Assembly (NCBI GenBank): GCA_035545855.1 | Contig: DASZXK010000094.1 | Location: forward strand, 11,514-75,513 | DNA from: DASZVB01 sp035545855 | GTDB taxonomy: Bacteria > Myxococcota_A > Polyangia > Polyangiales > Polyangiaceae | Direction of reading: 5' to 3' | Length of the DNA: 64,000 nt | Shown here: one piece after another, positions 17,053-25,757 of the stretch | Layout of the letters: each line of letters opens with the position of its first letter | How positions within the stretch are numbered: the stretch's first letter is position 1 | Translations under genes and position numbers: made by a program | The notes under the pieces: model-generated | What the model saw: only the letters and a program-made list of their open reading frames with translations | What the model was told of the DNA's origin: nothing | Database searches by the model: none

Positions 17053-17065
17053 CGCAAGCCTTGCG
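17053..17065. promoter_or_regulatory. Short inverted repeat, candidate operator (copy 2)
   Basis: CGCAAGCCTTGCG, identical to the core of the copy at 7988. It lies in the divergent gap between the genes starting at 16969 and 17166, 84 and 100 bases from them. Confidence 0.5.
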
Positions 17066-17152
17066 CGCCCCGCGGCACTCCGTGCGCCGCGAAGGCTCGC
17101 AGGCACGCTTCTCGGCGCAATGGGCGCACGTCGACGGTGGAACGGGCGTTGC

Positions 17153-17158
17153 TAAAAG
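17153..17158 (+). promoter_or_regulatory. TAAAAG hexamer and overlapping ribosome site
   Basis: TAAAAG ends 7 bases before the GTG at 17166. It can be read as a -10 box for a leaderless mRNA, or the AAAAGGA here can be a ribosome site. The sequence does not decide between them. Confidence 0.35.
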
Positions 17159-17165
17159 GACCGAA

Positions 17166-17744
17166 GTGGCAATTGTCCCGCGGCGCGCCTGCCTCGCCGG
17201 CATCTTCTGCGGCGCGCTGACCGCGTGCGCGCCGCCCGCAGATTTTCGCCCGCCTTCCGCCCTCGTCTTCGAGGACCGGCGCCTGGAGGTCGGGACCGGG
17301 CTCGTGCACGTGTCCCGCCGCCCCTACGTGGACGAATCGTCGCGGGACATCGGCCAATCCTGGGCGACGGTGCGCGCCACGCGCTGGCTCTCGCTCTCCG
17401 CCATCTCCGCGTACGACACGAACGGCGTCCTCGGCGGCGTCGCCGCGCTGTTCCGGGTCGTCCAGCGCGATCGCGTCGTCCTCGGGACGAGCGCCGAGGC
17501 AGGCTACGCCTGGGGCGGGCTCTCGCTCTCGGGCGCGTTCCGGTTCATCGACGATTCCTGGATCTACGTGGCTCCCCGCGCAGCCAACTGGGGGGATCAG
17601 TTCTCGCTCGGGATCCCCTTCGGGCTCTCCGTCCGCGTGACGGGCGGATTCCACTTGCGCACGGAGGCGCAGTGGAGCTGGGCCGACCTCAAGTACTACA
17701 ATCGCCGGCTCCACTCCGGGATCGCCGCCGCGTACGACTTCTGA
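17166..17744 (+). CDS. Small outer-membrane-like lipoprotein
   Basis: A 192-residue exported protein with a short signal peptide (MAIVPRRACLAGIFCGA) and lipobox LTAC. The mature part alternates aromatic and polar residues and ends with Phe (GIAAAYDF), so it probably forms a small beta-barrel or half barrel. I recognise no family. The GTG at 17166 is preferred because it gives the signal peptide and has AAAAGGA upstream. Divergent from the DUF3943-like gene, so the two outer-membrane proteins may be controlled together. Convergent with the EEP gene, sharing a hairpin that contains both stop codons. Confidence 0.65.
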   Translation: MAIVPRRACLAGIFCGALTACAPPADFRPPSALVFEDRRLEVGTGLVHVSRRPYVDESSRDIGQSWATVRATRWLSLSAISAYDTNGVLGGVAALFRVVQRDRVVLGTSAEAGYAWGGLSLSGAFRFIDDSWIYVAPRAANWGDQFSLGIPFGLSVRVTGGFHLRTEAQWSWADLKYYNRRLHSGIAAAYDF

Positions 17745-17762
17745 ACCGCAGCCGCGTTCAGA
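17740..17762. terminator. Bidirectional hairpin containing both stop codons
   Basis: TCTGAAC at 17740-17746 pairs with GTTCAGA at 17756-17762: a 7-base stem with a 9-base loop, between the convergent genes at 17166 and 17758. No T tract. Confidence 0.5.
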
Positions 17763-18549
17763 GCGTCGGCTCGGTCACTTCGAGGTGCGCGAGGACGGCC
17801 TGGTGATCCGAGTTCCCGCGCCGGAGCACCCACGAGTTCAGCGGCGCGAAGTTCGCGTCGAAGAGCACGTGATCCAGCATCTTTTCGAGCTGACCGCCGA
17901 CCGACGGCTCGTGCCAGGTCGGTTGCCCCGGGTGAAACAGCGGGAGTGCGTCCGCGAACCCCTGGGTCTCGAGATACGAGACGGCGGGCCCACTCGGCTC
18001 CTCGTTGAAGTCACCCACCACGAGCGTCCGGTTCGACGGATTCACGGTCGCCGCGAAGATCCGGATCTCCTGCGCGTGGTCGCTGTCCACGGTGAGGTAC
18101 GCTTCCGCGCCGCTGCTCCGCCCGCTGAGGATCGCTCGGAGGTGCACGTTCAGGACGTCCATCATTCCGATCTGGGTCTCGACGTGGAGCAACCACGAGG
18201 GATGCCAGCCATTCGGACTGGGGATGATGCCGCCGTCGGTGATCGGAAACTTCGAGAGCGCCGTGAGACCGCCCGAACCGTCGACCGCGTGATAGAGGCG
18301 GTACGGGTACTGGTTTTCGTACCGAGCTTCGATGACGGGCTGCCATTCCGACCCCGTCTCCTGGAGGCACACGATGTCCGCGTTCGAGTAGCCGATGGCT
18401 TCTCGCGTCGCGACGTCGCCGAAGTTCGGTGCGGCGACGTTGTACGTCTCTATCGTGAAGTGGAAAGCGCCCGGAGTCGGGTCCCGTGGCGTCAGGGGGG
18501 TGGGACCACACGCGACGACCACGGGAACGAACGCGACGAGGGAGCGCAC
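17758..18549 (-). CDS. Endonuclease/exonuclease/phosphatase family lipoprotein
   Basis: A 263-residue exported EEP-fold protein. The signal peptide ends at VVVAC, predicting a lipoprotein. The fold is shown by IETYNVAAPNF, IVCLQETGSEW with the metal-binding Glu, LNVHLRAI, LVVGDFNEEP with the catalytic Asp and Asn, and NSDHQAVLAHLE with the C-terminal Asp-His pair. All catalytic residues appear present, so it is probably an active Mg-dependent hydrolase outside the cytoplasm, acting on DNA, a phospholipid head group or another phosphodiester. The GTG at 18549 gives the full signal peptide. It may lie in one transcription unit with the PAP2-type gene upstream (75-base gap). Confidence 0.87.
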   Translation of the reverse strand: MRSLVAFVPVVVACGPTPLTPRDPTPGAFHFTIETYNVAAPNFGDVATREAIGYSNADIVCLQETGSEWQPVIEARYENQYPYRLYHAVDGSGGLTALSKFPITDGGIIPSPNGWHPSWLLHVETQIGMMDVLNVHLRAILSGRSSGAEAYLTVDSDHAQEIRIFAATVNPSNRTLVVGDFNEEPSGPAVSYLETQGFADALPLFHPGQPTWHEPSVGGQLEKMLDHVLFDANFAPLNSWVLRRGNSDHQAVLAHLEVTEPTL

Positions 18550-18623
18550 GATGGTCCCGAAATTCTGATTCTGGATGTGCGGTCGGTCAATGACGCCTCA
18601 ACGGGCCAGGGGGCGGATTTCCG

Positions 18624-19454
18624 TCAGTCCAGGTATCCGGCACCGGCCAGCCCGACGAACGTCGGCGTCACCACCGGCGCAAAGCTGGCGCGCGGCACCG
18701 CGTCCGCTGAAGCGCGGGGTGGATGCATGAGGAGTGGAAACGCAATCCCTGCGCCGGCCCCCACGGCAGCCCCCACGGCAACGTCGGAGAGGTAGTGCAT
18801 GTCCGCGACCATGCGAAGCACGCCGGTCGTGACTCCGAGAATGGCTCCGGCACCCGCGATCCACGGCGCCGTGCCGTATCCCCGCTCCGCGGCGAGCGTC
18901 GCGCCCGCGCCGGCGATCGAGAAGGCCCAGGCCGTGTCGAGCGAGAAGAAGGATCGATAGCGCGACGTGGTCGTCGCCTCCGTATCCCCCTGATGTCCGT
19001 AGTGGAAGGCAGGACGCTCCCGCCCGGTCACCTTCTTCGTGAAGTCTCCGATGCCGGACAGGAGAATCGTCGCGTCCGCGACGATGATCACGTCCGAGAG
19101 CGCGTAGCTCGGATGCTCGGACGAAAAGGCGGGAACGCCGAGCCCGGCGATCACGACGGCGGGGGTCAGTCCGAGCGCGAGCACGTGACTCGTCACCGCC
19201 GCCGGGCGCCCGTCCGATGCGACGAGCGAGTTCCGGACGGAAGCGTCGAAGCCCGGTGGGTCGCACCAGCGGCAGGCGGCCGCTCCCGGCGTGCCGAGAG
19301 ACAGCGCGAGCGCGAGCGCCGAGGAGCCCGCGAACTCGCCCGCGAGGAACGCCGGGTCCGTGCGCGCGAGCTGCCTCGGTTCGTCCGCGGATGCGGCTCG
19401 CGCGAAGCCGAGGGCGATCGACAGCGCCGCCAGAGACGTCGCGAAGCGCGTCAA
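18624..19454 (-). CDS. PAP2-type membrane phosphatase, one catalytic His missing
   Basis: A 276-residue membrane protein with a signal peptide (MTRFATSLAALSIALGFARA) and several hydrophobic helices. Motif 1 of the PAP2 superfamily is clear (KKVTGRERP) and motif 3 is RMVADMHYLSD, with Arg, His and Asp correctly spaced. Motif 2, normally PSGH, reads FSLDT, so the conserved His is replaced by Asp173. This should weaken or change lipid-phosphate hydrolysis. The start is TTG at 19454, overlapping the TGA of the DUF6544-like gene, so the two are translationally coupled. A role in lipid or carrier recycling is inferred from the family. Confidence 0.78.
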   Translation of the reverse strand: MTRFATSLAALSIALGFARAASADEPRQLARTDPAFLAGEFAGSSALALALSLGTPGAAACRWCDPPGFDASVRNSLVASDGRPAAVTSHVLALGLTPAVVIAGLGVPAFSSEHPSYALSDVIIVADATILLSGIGDFTKKVTGRERPAFHYGHQGDTEATTTSRYRSFFSLDTAWAFSIAGAGATLAAERGYGTAPWIAGAGAILGVTTGVLRMVADMHYLSDVAVGAAVGAGAGIAFPLLMHPPRASADAVPRASFAPVVTPTFVGLAGAGYLD

Positions 19455-20575
19455 CTCGGCGCTCCGTTCGCTCCGTAGACGACGTCCAGGATCTCGAACT
19501 CGCCGTAGACGAAGTCGCCTGCGGGAACCTTCCAGATCGCCGTCCCGTGGGAGGACAGGCGGTAGCCGTGGTAGTCGCGGTAGGGCCCGAGCGGCGTGGA
19601 CCACGGGTGGTTCGAGTACGTCTTTCCGTCACGGGATTCGTACCGGTCGTTCGATACGAAACCGACGAGGTCCCCGGCGGCGTCGAACGTCAGCTCCGCC
19701 GAGATCTCGTTCCCGGCGTTCCGGAACGTCCCGGCGACGTGCCGCTCGTCGCGGACCGACCAGGTCACGTCCGCGTCGACGAGCGCTGCCGGCGCCATCA
19801 CGCAGAGATCGTTGAAGAGGGTCACCGTTTCGCTCTGATTCATCTTCGGGCCGCTCGCGTCGGCGACGTCGACGAGCCCGGCGACGCGGACGAGCATCGT
19901 CGCCCGCGAGCCGACGTACCGGTGGAGCACCTCGACGGGGAGGCCGTACATCTCCGTCGTGCCATAGAAGAGCCGCGTCGGCTCGTCGGTGAAGCTCGTC
20001 TGCTCGACGGCCAGCTTCATCCAGGGCCCGTCCGGCGACAGCCGCATCTTCGCGTCGAACCACATCCGGTAGCTCCGGACCCGGGGGCGCCCGACGACGC
20101 CGACCCGCCGCAGGTACGTCTGGAGCGGCGCGGGGAGCCGCGCGACGTCTGCCTCGGTGACGACGGAGGCGGGGGCGGGACGCGCCATGCCCCGCCGCAC
20201 TTCCTGGTCATACGCCTGCCGAAGCGACTGCCGCGACGCACCGACCGCGGCCAGCACGATCACGACGGCGACGATCGCGTTCGGGATCGTCCCGGCCCAG
20301 GCATCCCGGAAGGCGAGCACGATCGCGATCTCGGACAGGACGACCCCCACGGCCGCGACGCCGAGGAACCCGCGGGCGCGCGTCGAGACGAGCCCTGCAG
20401 CGAGCAGGAAGGACAGTCCCGCGACGAGCCAGAGGAGCCCTTCCGCCCGTGAGGGCACCAGCGTCGGCGGCGCGGGGCGGGTCAGACCGAATGCGCGCGC
20501 GACACCGATCCCGTGAACGAGACCGTGGATCACGAGCAAGACGACGAACGCAATGCGCGCCACGGCAGGCCCCAT
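19451..20575 (-). CDS. DUF6544-like membrane protein
   Basis: A 374-residue protein. The first 125 residues contain about four hydrophobic helices (ARIAFVVLLVIHGLVHGIGV; LLWLVAGLSFLLAAGL; AIVAVVIVLAAVGA). The rest is a soluble beta-rich domain with RLPAPLQTYLRRVGVVGRP, MWFDAKMRLSPDGPW and YHGYRLSSHGTAIW, which I recall as the DUF6544 family. The ATG at 20575 is preferred; one at 20611 is also in frame. The stop overlaps the TTG of the PAP2-type gene. It is divergent from the hemerythrin gene. Function is unknown; membrane association is clear. Confidence 0.75.
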   Translation of the reverse strand: MGPAVARIAFVVLLVIHGLVHGIGVARAFGLTRPAPPTLVPSRAEGLLWLVAGLSFLLAAGLVSTRARGFLGVAAVGVVLSEIAIVLAFRDAWAGTIPNAIVAVVIVLAAVGASRQSLRQAYDQEVRRGMARPAPASVVTEADVARLPAPLQTYLRRVGVVGRPRVRSYRMWFDAKMRLSPDGPWMKLAVEQTSFTDEPTRLFYGTTEMYGLPVEVLHRYVGSRATMLVRVAGLVDVADASGPKMNQSETVTLFNDLCVMAPAALVDADVTWSVRDERHVAGTFRNAGNEISAELTFDAAGDLVGFVSNDRYESRDGKTYSNHPWSTPLGPYRDYHGYRLSSHGTAIWKVPAGDFVYGEFEILDVVYGANGAPS

Positions 20576-20749
20576 TGCAGCCGCCGTGCCCGGTGGAATC
20601 CGCTGGCACATCCATTGCGAAGAACGCTCCCGGCGACCCGAAACCCCCGGAACGCCAGCGTGATCCGGCGCACGAAAGCGCAGTGTCGGCGCGCTCCCGC
20701 AAACGATGCGCCGGACCGACGCCGCTCTCCTGGAGCCACGAGGAAACCC

Positions 20750-21310
20750 ATGGACCTCTTCGACACCCTCATCGACGACCATCGCCTGATCTCGAGAGTG
20801 CTCTTCGCGTTCGAAGGGTTCCTCACCCGGGTGGAGCAGACCGGGGATCTCGATCCCATCGAGCTGAACCGGTTCGTCGTCTTCTTCCGGGAGTTCGCGG
20901 ACCTCATCCACCACGACCGCGAAGAGCGGGTGCTCTTTCCCGCGATGAAGCGCCTCGGGTACGCGCCGAACGGCGCTCCCATCGCCCATGTGATGGACGA
21001 GCATCGGCGGGAGCAGAAGCTCCTGTTCGAGCTGCGGCAGGGCGCCGTCCGGAACCGACCCCGCGGGTCCCGGGATACGGCCCATCTCGTCGGAGTCTCG
21101 CGCGAGCTCGTGCTGTTCGAACGCGAGCACATCAAGAAGGAAAATGATCTCCTGTATCCTGCGGTGAAGAAGGAGTTCTCCGGGAAGACGCTCGATTCCG
21201 TGACGAAGGAACTCTGGGCGGGCGACGATTCGAACCGCGCCCTCGTGGAGGATGCGTGGCTCCGCTCGCTCGCTGTGGAGCTCGTCTCGGAGCATGCGCC
21301 CGGCAAGTGA
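20750..21310 (+). CDS. Hemerythrin-like domain protein
   Basis: A 186-residue cytoplasmic four-helix protein that should bind a di-iron centre, used to sense or carry oxygen or to scavenge reactive nitrogen. Ligands fit the pattern: DDHRLI near the start, HHDREERVLFP (His-x3-Glu), DEHRREQ, and EHIKKENDLLYP (His-x3-Glu). The ATG at 20750 has GAGGAA upstream. It is convergent with ppsA, separated by a strong hairpin. It has no fused output domain, so it probably stores or senses O2 on its own. Family assignment is firm; cellular role is inference. Confidence 0.9.
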   Translation: MDLFDTLIDDHRLISRVLFAFEGFLTRVEQTGDLDPIELNRFVVFFREFADLIHHDREERVLFPAMKRLGYAPNGAPIAHVMDEHRREQKLLFELRQGAVRNRPRGSRDTAHLVGVSRELVLFEREHIKKENDLLYPAVKKEFSGKTLDSVTKELWAGDDSNRALVEDAWLRSLAVELVSEHAPGK

Positions 21311-21315
21311 CCCCG

Positions 21316-21339
21316 AGCGCCCCCGTCTCAGGGGGCGCT
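21316..21339. terminator. Bidirectional hairpin terminator
   Basis: AGCGCCCCC at 21316-21324 pairs with GGGGGCGCT at 21331-21339, a perfect 9-base stem with a 6-base loop. It separates the convergent hemerythrin and ppsA genes and contains the ppsA stop codon. A short TT follows on the plus strand. Confidence 0.75.
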
Positions 21340-23724
21340 TCGCTTCGGACCGACCGCGGCGATGACCCGCGCGAGCGCGTCGGGAGTGACGGAGATCGAG
21401 TCGATGCCGAGGTCGGCGAGGAACGTGGCGAACTCCGGGCGATCGCTCGGAGCCTGACCGCAGAGGCCCACCTTCCGCCCCTTCTCGTGAGCGACGCGGA
21501 TCACCTGTTCGATGAGCCGGCGGACACCCGGATCGTTCTCGTCGAAGACGTGCGCGAGTAGCTCCGAGTCCCGGTCCACGCCGAGCGTGAGCTGCGTGAG
21601 GTCGTTCGAGCCGATCGAGAAGCCGTCGAAGAGCTCCGAGAACTCCGCCGCGAGGACGACGTTGTTCGGGATCTCGCACATGACGTAGACTTGAAGGTCG
21701 TCCTTCCCTCGCTCGAGACCGCTCCGTTTCATCTCTGCGAGGACTCGCCGGCCCTCTTCCAGCGTCCGACAGAACGGGATCATGACGAACACGTTCCGGA
21801 GGCCCATCTGCTCGCGGACCCGGCGAATCGCCGCGCACTCGAGGGCGAACGCCTCCCGGTAGCGATCGTCGTAGTATCGGGACGCGCCCCGGAAGCCGAT
21901 CATGGGATTTTCCTCCTTCGGCTCGAAGGGGGCTCCGCCGCGGAGGGTCGCGTATTCGTTCGTCTTGAAGTCGCTGAAGCGAACGATGATCGGGCGCGGG
22001 AAGAACGCTGCCGCGATCTGCGCGACCCCGGTCGCGAGGCGGTCCACGAAGAACTCGGACGGGCTCGGATACGCCTCCGTCCGCGCCGCGATCTCGGCGA
22101 GAGCGACGGGATCGGAGACGTGCTCGCGATGGAGGAGCGCCATCGGATGAATCCCGATCCAGCTCGAGATCACGAATTCGATCCGGACGAGCCCCACGCC
22201 CGCGCTCGGCAAGCGTGCGGTCTGGAACACGTTCTCGGGGTTTCCCACGTTAAGCATGATGGGGACGCGCGGGACGGGCAGCGTCGCCGGGTCGACTTCT
22301 TCCCGATCGAACTCGAGGAGGCCGTCGTAGACGCGGCCCTCCGTGCCTTCGGCGCACGAGACCGTCACCGTCTGCCCCGTGACCAGGGCCTGCGTGCCCT
22401 GCCCCGTTCCGACGACGCAGGGAATTCCGTGCTCGCGCGACACGATGGCGGCGTGGCACGTACGGCCTCCGTGATCGGTGACGACCGCCGCGGCGCGCTT
22501 CAACACCGGCTCCCAGTCGGGGTCCGTCGAACTCGCCACCAGCACCTCGCCGTCCTGGAAGTCCGACAGCTCGGAGAGCGCACGGACCACGCGGACCTTC
22601 CCCCGCCCGATGCTCGCGCCCACGCTCTTGCCGCGGAGGAGCACCTTTCCCTTGCCTCGAAGCCGGTGAAGCACGAGGGCGCCGGGTTTCGCGTCCGCAT
22701 GGACGGTCTCGGGGCGAGCCTGGACGATGAAGAGCCGCCCGCTCTCCCCATCCTTCGCCCATTCGATGTCCATCGGCACGGGCTTTCCCGCGCGTTTCGT
22801 GTAGTGCTTCTCGATCTCGACGGCGACGCGGGAAAGATGGAGGATCTCGTCGTCGTCGAGGGCGAAGCGTCGGCGCTCGGCGAGCGGGACCCGCTCCTCG
22901 CGGACGTCGTCGCTCCCTTCGGAGTAGACGAGCCGCGTCGCTTTGTCCCCGAGTTCCCGCTTCACGATCGGTCGGGCACCGGTCGCGAGCGTCGGCTTGA
23001 ACACCCAGTACTCGTCGGGGTCGATCCGTCCCTTCACGACGGACTCCCCGAGCCCGTACCCCGCGGTCACGACGACGACGTCCGGGAATCCCGTCTCGGT
23101 GTCGAGCGTGAAGATGACGCCGGCCGATCCGAGATCGCTTCGGACCATCTTCTGCACGCCGACGGACAGACCCACGCTCCGGTGTCCGTAGCCGCGCTCG
23201 GTGCGGTAGACGACCGCGCGGTGCGTGAAGAGGGAGGCCATGCACTCGCGCACGACGCGAAGCAGCTGCGCCGGTCCGCGCACGTGAAGATAGGACTCGT
23301 GCTGGCCTGCGAAGGACGCCTCCGGCAGGTCCTCTGCCGTCGCGCTGGAGCGCACGGCGACGTCCGCGTCGGTGCCGCCGTAGCGAGCCGAGAGCGCAGC
23401 GTAGGCCGCGAGCACTTCCGTCTCGACGGCCTTCGGGAGCGGGGCGTGACGGATGCGGTCGCGGATCCGCCTCGTCTCGTCCGCCGCCGTCTCGATGCTC
23501 CGGAGGTCCAGTCGGTCGAGCGGACCGTAGACGGCCGACTCCAGATCGTTTTCGCGGAGATGGAGCCGGAAGGCCTCGACGGTGATCGCGAACCCGCCGG
23601 GCACGTCGACGACCCCCGCGGGGACCCGGTTCGTCAGCTCACCGAGCGCGGCGTTCTTCCCTCCGACGCGCGGGATGTCGGCCAGGGTCAGTTGCTCGAA
23701 TGGAACGACGTAGCGGGGGGTCAT
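21328..23724 (-). CDS. ppsA: Phosphoenolpyruvate synthase
   Basis: A 798-residue cytoplasmic enzyme that makes PEP from pyruvate and ATP, the entry to gluconeogenesis when growing on amino acids or organic acids. The N-terminal ATP-grasp part begins with LADIPRVGGKNAALGEL. The swivelling phosphohistidine domain has DHGGRTCHAAIVSREHGIP with catalytic His424. The C-terminal TIM barrel shows YVMCEIPNNVVLAAEF, FDGFSIGSNDLTQLTLGVDR and GLCGQAPSD, the PEP-binding Cys included. The length matches PpsA. The ATG at 23724 is clear. One copy of the short inverted repeat lies 115 bases upstream, so it may be regulated with other genes that have it. Confidence 0.96.
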   Translation of the reverse strand: MTPRYVVPFEQLTLADIPRVGGKNAALGELTNRVPAGVVDVPGGFAITVEAFRLHLRENDLESAVYGPLDRLDLRSIETAADETRRIRDRIRHAPLPKAVETEVLAAYAALSARYGGTDADVAVRSSATAEDLPEASFAGQHESYLHVRGPAQLLRVVRECMASLFTHRAVVYRTERGYGHRSVGLSVGVQKMVRSDLGSAGVIFTLDTETGFPDVVVVTAGYGLGESVVKGRIDPDEYWVFKPTLATGARPIVKRELGDKATRLVYSEGSDDVREERVPLAERRRFALDDDEILHLSRVAVEIEKHYTKRAGKPVPMDIEWAKDGESGRLFIVQARPETVHADAKPGALVLHRLRGKGKVLLRGKSVGASIGRGKVRVVRALSELSDFQDGEVLVASSTDPDWEPVLKRAAAVVTDHGGRTCHAAIVSREHGIPCVVGTGQGTQALVTGQTVTVSCAEGTEGRVYDGLLEFDREEVDPATLPVPRVPIMLNVGNPENVFQTARLPSAGVGLVRIEFVISSWIGIHPMALLHREHVSDPVALAEIAARTEAYPSPSEFFVDRLATGVAQIAAAFFPRPIIVRFSDFKTNEYATLRGGAPFEPKEENPMIGFRGASRYYDDRYREAFALECAAIRRVREQMGLRNVFVMIPFCRTLEEGRRVLAEMKRSGLERGKDDLQVYVMCEIPNNVVLAAEFSELFDGFSIGSNDLTQLTLGVDRDSELLAHVFDENDPGVRRLIEQVIRVAHEKGRKVGLCGQAPSDRPEFATFLADLGIDSISVTPDALARVIAAVGPKRSAP

Positions 23725-23838
23725 CCCGGCGAACGGAGCAACGGCCGTACCAGGACGTCGGCCCTGCCCGGTTCCGCCACGCCCGTGGGTGGCGCGACCT
23801 TCGCCCGACGGGAAGGCGCAAGAATCGGCGCCCCGCCT

Positions 23839-23851
23839 CGCAAGCCTTGCG
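23839..23851. promoter_or_regulatory. Short inverted repeat, candidate operator (copy 3)
   Basis: CGCAAGCCTTGCG, identical to the core at 7988 and 17053. It lies upstream of ppsA (115 bases before its start) and just after the omptin-like gene. Its position 3 bases past that stop also allows a terminator role, but there is no T run. Confidence 0.5.
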
Positions 23852-23853
23852 CG

Positions 23854-24885
23854 TCAGAACCCGAGGGCGAAGAACGCGAGGAGCCTCGCGCGGAGACTCG
23901 TGAAGGAGAAGTCCGAGTCCGGGATCGCGACGCCGAGCTGGTCCCCGTCGATGGTCGGATCGTCCTCGTAGTAGTGCTGCCGGAGCTTGCCGGAGACGCC
24001 GGTGACCCACTGGATCTCCCCGTGGACCCCGAGGCGAGGCTGCACGTCCCCCTTTCCGAGCACGACCGCGGGCTCGACGACGAGGGCGCCGCCGACGCCG
24101 ATGGTGTTCGCCTCCCCGAGCTTCCGGCGGAGGACGTGATCGTCGCGATGGGTCGACGTGGAGAGGATGAGCCTGGCCTCCGCGTCGACGACGAAGCTGC
24201 CCGTCGATCGGTACGTGGTTCCCGCGCCGACGAACGGGAAGAAATGGTGGACGTCGTACTCCAGGCCCTTCACGTCGTCGGGAATGTTCGTGGGAGCCCG
24301 ATTGGCGTTCGAGTCCAGGTGCCAACCCGAGGCGCCGAACACCTCGTAGTGGCTGCCTTCGTAGCGAAGGCCCGCGGTCCCGTAGAAACCAGGCCGCGCT
24401 CCCGGTTCGGAGGGCTGGAACGCATAGCGGAGCGCGCCTTCGAGGACGAGCGCGCGGAGCGTGGTCCGCGAGTCGGTGTGGCTGAACTCCAGGCGCTGCG
24501 ACGCGCCGAACGCGGACAGGGTGGCGAAATCCTGGTCCGTCATGGTGCCCCAGGGGTCCACGACGTTCGAAAGTACGAGTGCGGAGACGGAGAAGGCGCC
24601 GGCGGTCAGGCCCATCCCGCCGCCGGCCATCACCGTCTCCACCGGGTAGCTCAGTTTGCTTTCCGCCGTTAGCGTGGAGCTGTCCGACTGAGGGATCGAC
24701 AGGGAGAGCTCGTACGTCTCGACGCCCGCCTGCACGCCGAACTCGGGCGCCACCCAGAAGGTCGTCTCGGCGGCCTCCGCCGTCCGCTGGCTGCCGACGA
24801 GCAGCGCGCCCGCGAGAAACCCCGCGCGCGCCGCGAAGTGCGGAAACCCTGCTCGACTCACCCGACGACCCGGAGCCCCGACCAC
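23854..24885 (-). CDS. Omptin-like outer membrane protease
   Basis: A 343-residue exported beta-barrel. Omptins cut peptides at the cell surface using an Asp-Asp and an Asp-His pair. Here MTDQDF supplies Asp117 and Asp119, matching DQDW of OmpT (Asp83/Asp85), and RDDHV supplies Asp248 and His250, matching Asp210/His212. The spacing between pairs (129) is close to OmpT's (125). The chain ends FFALGF with the terminal Phe of outer-membrane barrels. The GTG at 24885 lies 6 bases after TAGAGT; an alternative GTG at 24861 gives a shorter leader. The signal peptide is long (up to about residue 38). Cleavage specificity is unknown. Confidence 0.8.
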   Translation of the reverse strand: MVGAPGRRVSRAGFPHFAARAGFLAGALLVGSQRTAEAAETTFWVAPEFGVQAGVETYELSLSIPQSDSSTLTAESKLSYPVETVMAGGGMGLTAGAFSVSALVLSNVVDPWGTMTDQDFATLSAFGASQRLEFSHTDSRTTLRALVLEGALRYAFQPSEPGARPGFYGTAGLRYEGSHYEVFGASGWHLDSNANRAPTNIPDDVKGLEYDVHHFFPFVGAGTTYRSTGSFVVDAEARLILSTSTHRDDHVLRRKLGEANTIGVGGALVVEPAVVLGKGDVQPRLGVHGEIQWVTGVSGKLRQHYYEDDPTIDGDQLGVAIPDSDFSFTSLRARLLAFFALGF

Positions 24886-24891
24886 GACGGC

Positions 24892-24897
24892 ACTCTA
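24892..24897 (-). promoter_or_regulatory. -10 box, predicted leaderless start
   Basis: Reads TAGAGT on the minus strand, six bases before the GTG at 24885 of the omptin-like gene. It supports that start over the GTG at 24861. Confidence 0.5.
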
Positions 24898-24938
24898 TCC
24901 GAGAACGCCGGCGCTCGCACGAGCGGCGCGAGACACGG

Positions 24939-25757
24939 TCACCTGGACGGCGCTCCCGCGGTGATCTCGGCGAGCGCCTGCCTCGCTTCTTCCACGGCGC
25001 GCGCGGCTTCTTCGGCCTTCGCCCGCGCGGTCGCCGCGGTTTCGAGCGCCTCTCCGACCTTGCGACGAGCTCCCTCGACACGGGCCTCCGCTTCCTCGAG
25101 GTCCTTCTCGGCCCTCCCCACGGAGGCTTCGGCGAGCTCGGCTTCCCTGGCGAGGCGCCGTGCTTCTCGCTCGGCGGCGCCGAGCGCGTCCGTGACCGGG
25201 GCGAGGCGCTCCGCGCGCTCGGCCGCGGCTTTCGCCTCCTCTCGCGAGGGACGCGCCGGTGGAGAGAGCGGAGCGTCGAGCGACAGCGCGTCGAACCCGA
25301 GCGGCGACAGCTCCGCGACCATCCGGCCCGGCGGCGGCCGGACGTCTTCCGCGGCGCTCACGAGCTCGAGGTTCATCGCGATGCGACGCCGGAGGTCCGC
25401 GGTGACGTTCACGCCATTGTCCGTCGCGAGCTCCACGGCGCGCTCCGTCGCCCGGCGCAGAATGGCCCGGTGCGCCTCGCGCTCGGACGTGTAGGCGTCC
25501 GCGGTCGGCCGTGTCTCCTGAGCGCGCTTCAGCGCGGCGCCCGCGTCCCTGAGCTCGGCGAGGAGCTCGGGCTCGTCGAAGTGGAGTCGATTCAGCACCC
25601 ACGCGACCGGAGCCGGGCGCTCGAGCTTCCCGACGGCGGCCGCGTCGTCCTTCCGACCCGCGGCGCGCAGCTCCTTCACGACCCGGTTCCGCCCCGCGAC
25701 GAAGGACGCGACGGGACCGCGGAAGAGCTCGTCCAGTTCTGCTTCGAGATCCAACAC
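24939..25757 (-). CDS. Coiled-coil hypothetical protein
   Basis: A 272-residue soluble protein that I do not assign to a family. Residues 1-70 are a compact globular start (LDLEAELDELFRGPVASFVA, then APVAWVLNRLHFDEPELLA). Residues 165-270 are almost entirely Ala, Glu and Arg in heptad-like order, a long coiled coil. No signal peptide or membrane segment is seen. The GTG at 25757 is preferred because GGAGGG lies 6 bases upstream; TTG codons at 25760 and 25754 are alternatives. It follows nothing closely and is divergent from the methyltransferase at 25963. A scaffold role is a guess. Confidence 0.65.
   Translation of the reverse strand: MLDLEAELDELFRGPVASFVAGRNRVVKELRAAGRKDDAAAVGKLERPAPVAWVLNRLHFDEPELLAELRDAGAALKRAQETRPTADAYTSEREAHRAILRRATERAVELATDNGVNVTADLRRRIAMNLELVSAAEDVRPPPGRMVAELSPLGFDALSLDAPLSPPARPSREEAKAAAERAERLAPVTDALGAAEREARRLAREAELAEASVGRAEKDLEEAEARVEGARRKVGEALETAATARAKAEEAARAVEEARQALAEITAGAPSR

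Noticed and set aside
19451..21838. 795-codon minus-strand open frame
   Set aside because: Only the part from 20575 down looks like protein. The upstream half is antisense to the hemerythrin gene and ppsA end.
21691..24672. 993-codon plus-strand open frame
   Set aside because: Antisense of ppsA and the omptin-like gene; composition is that of reversed high-GC codons, with no domain.
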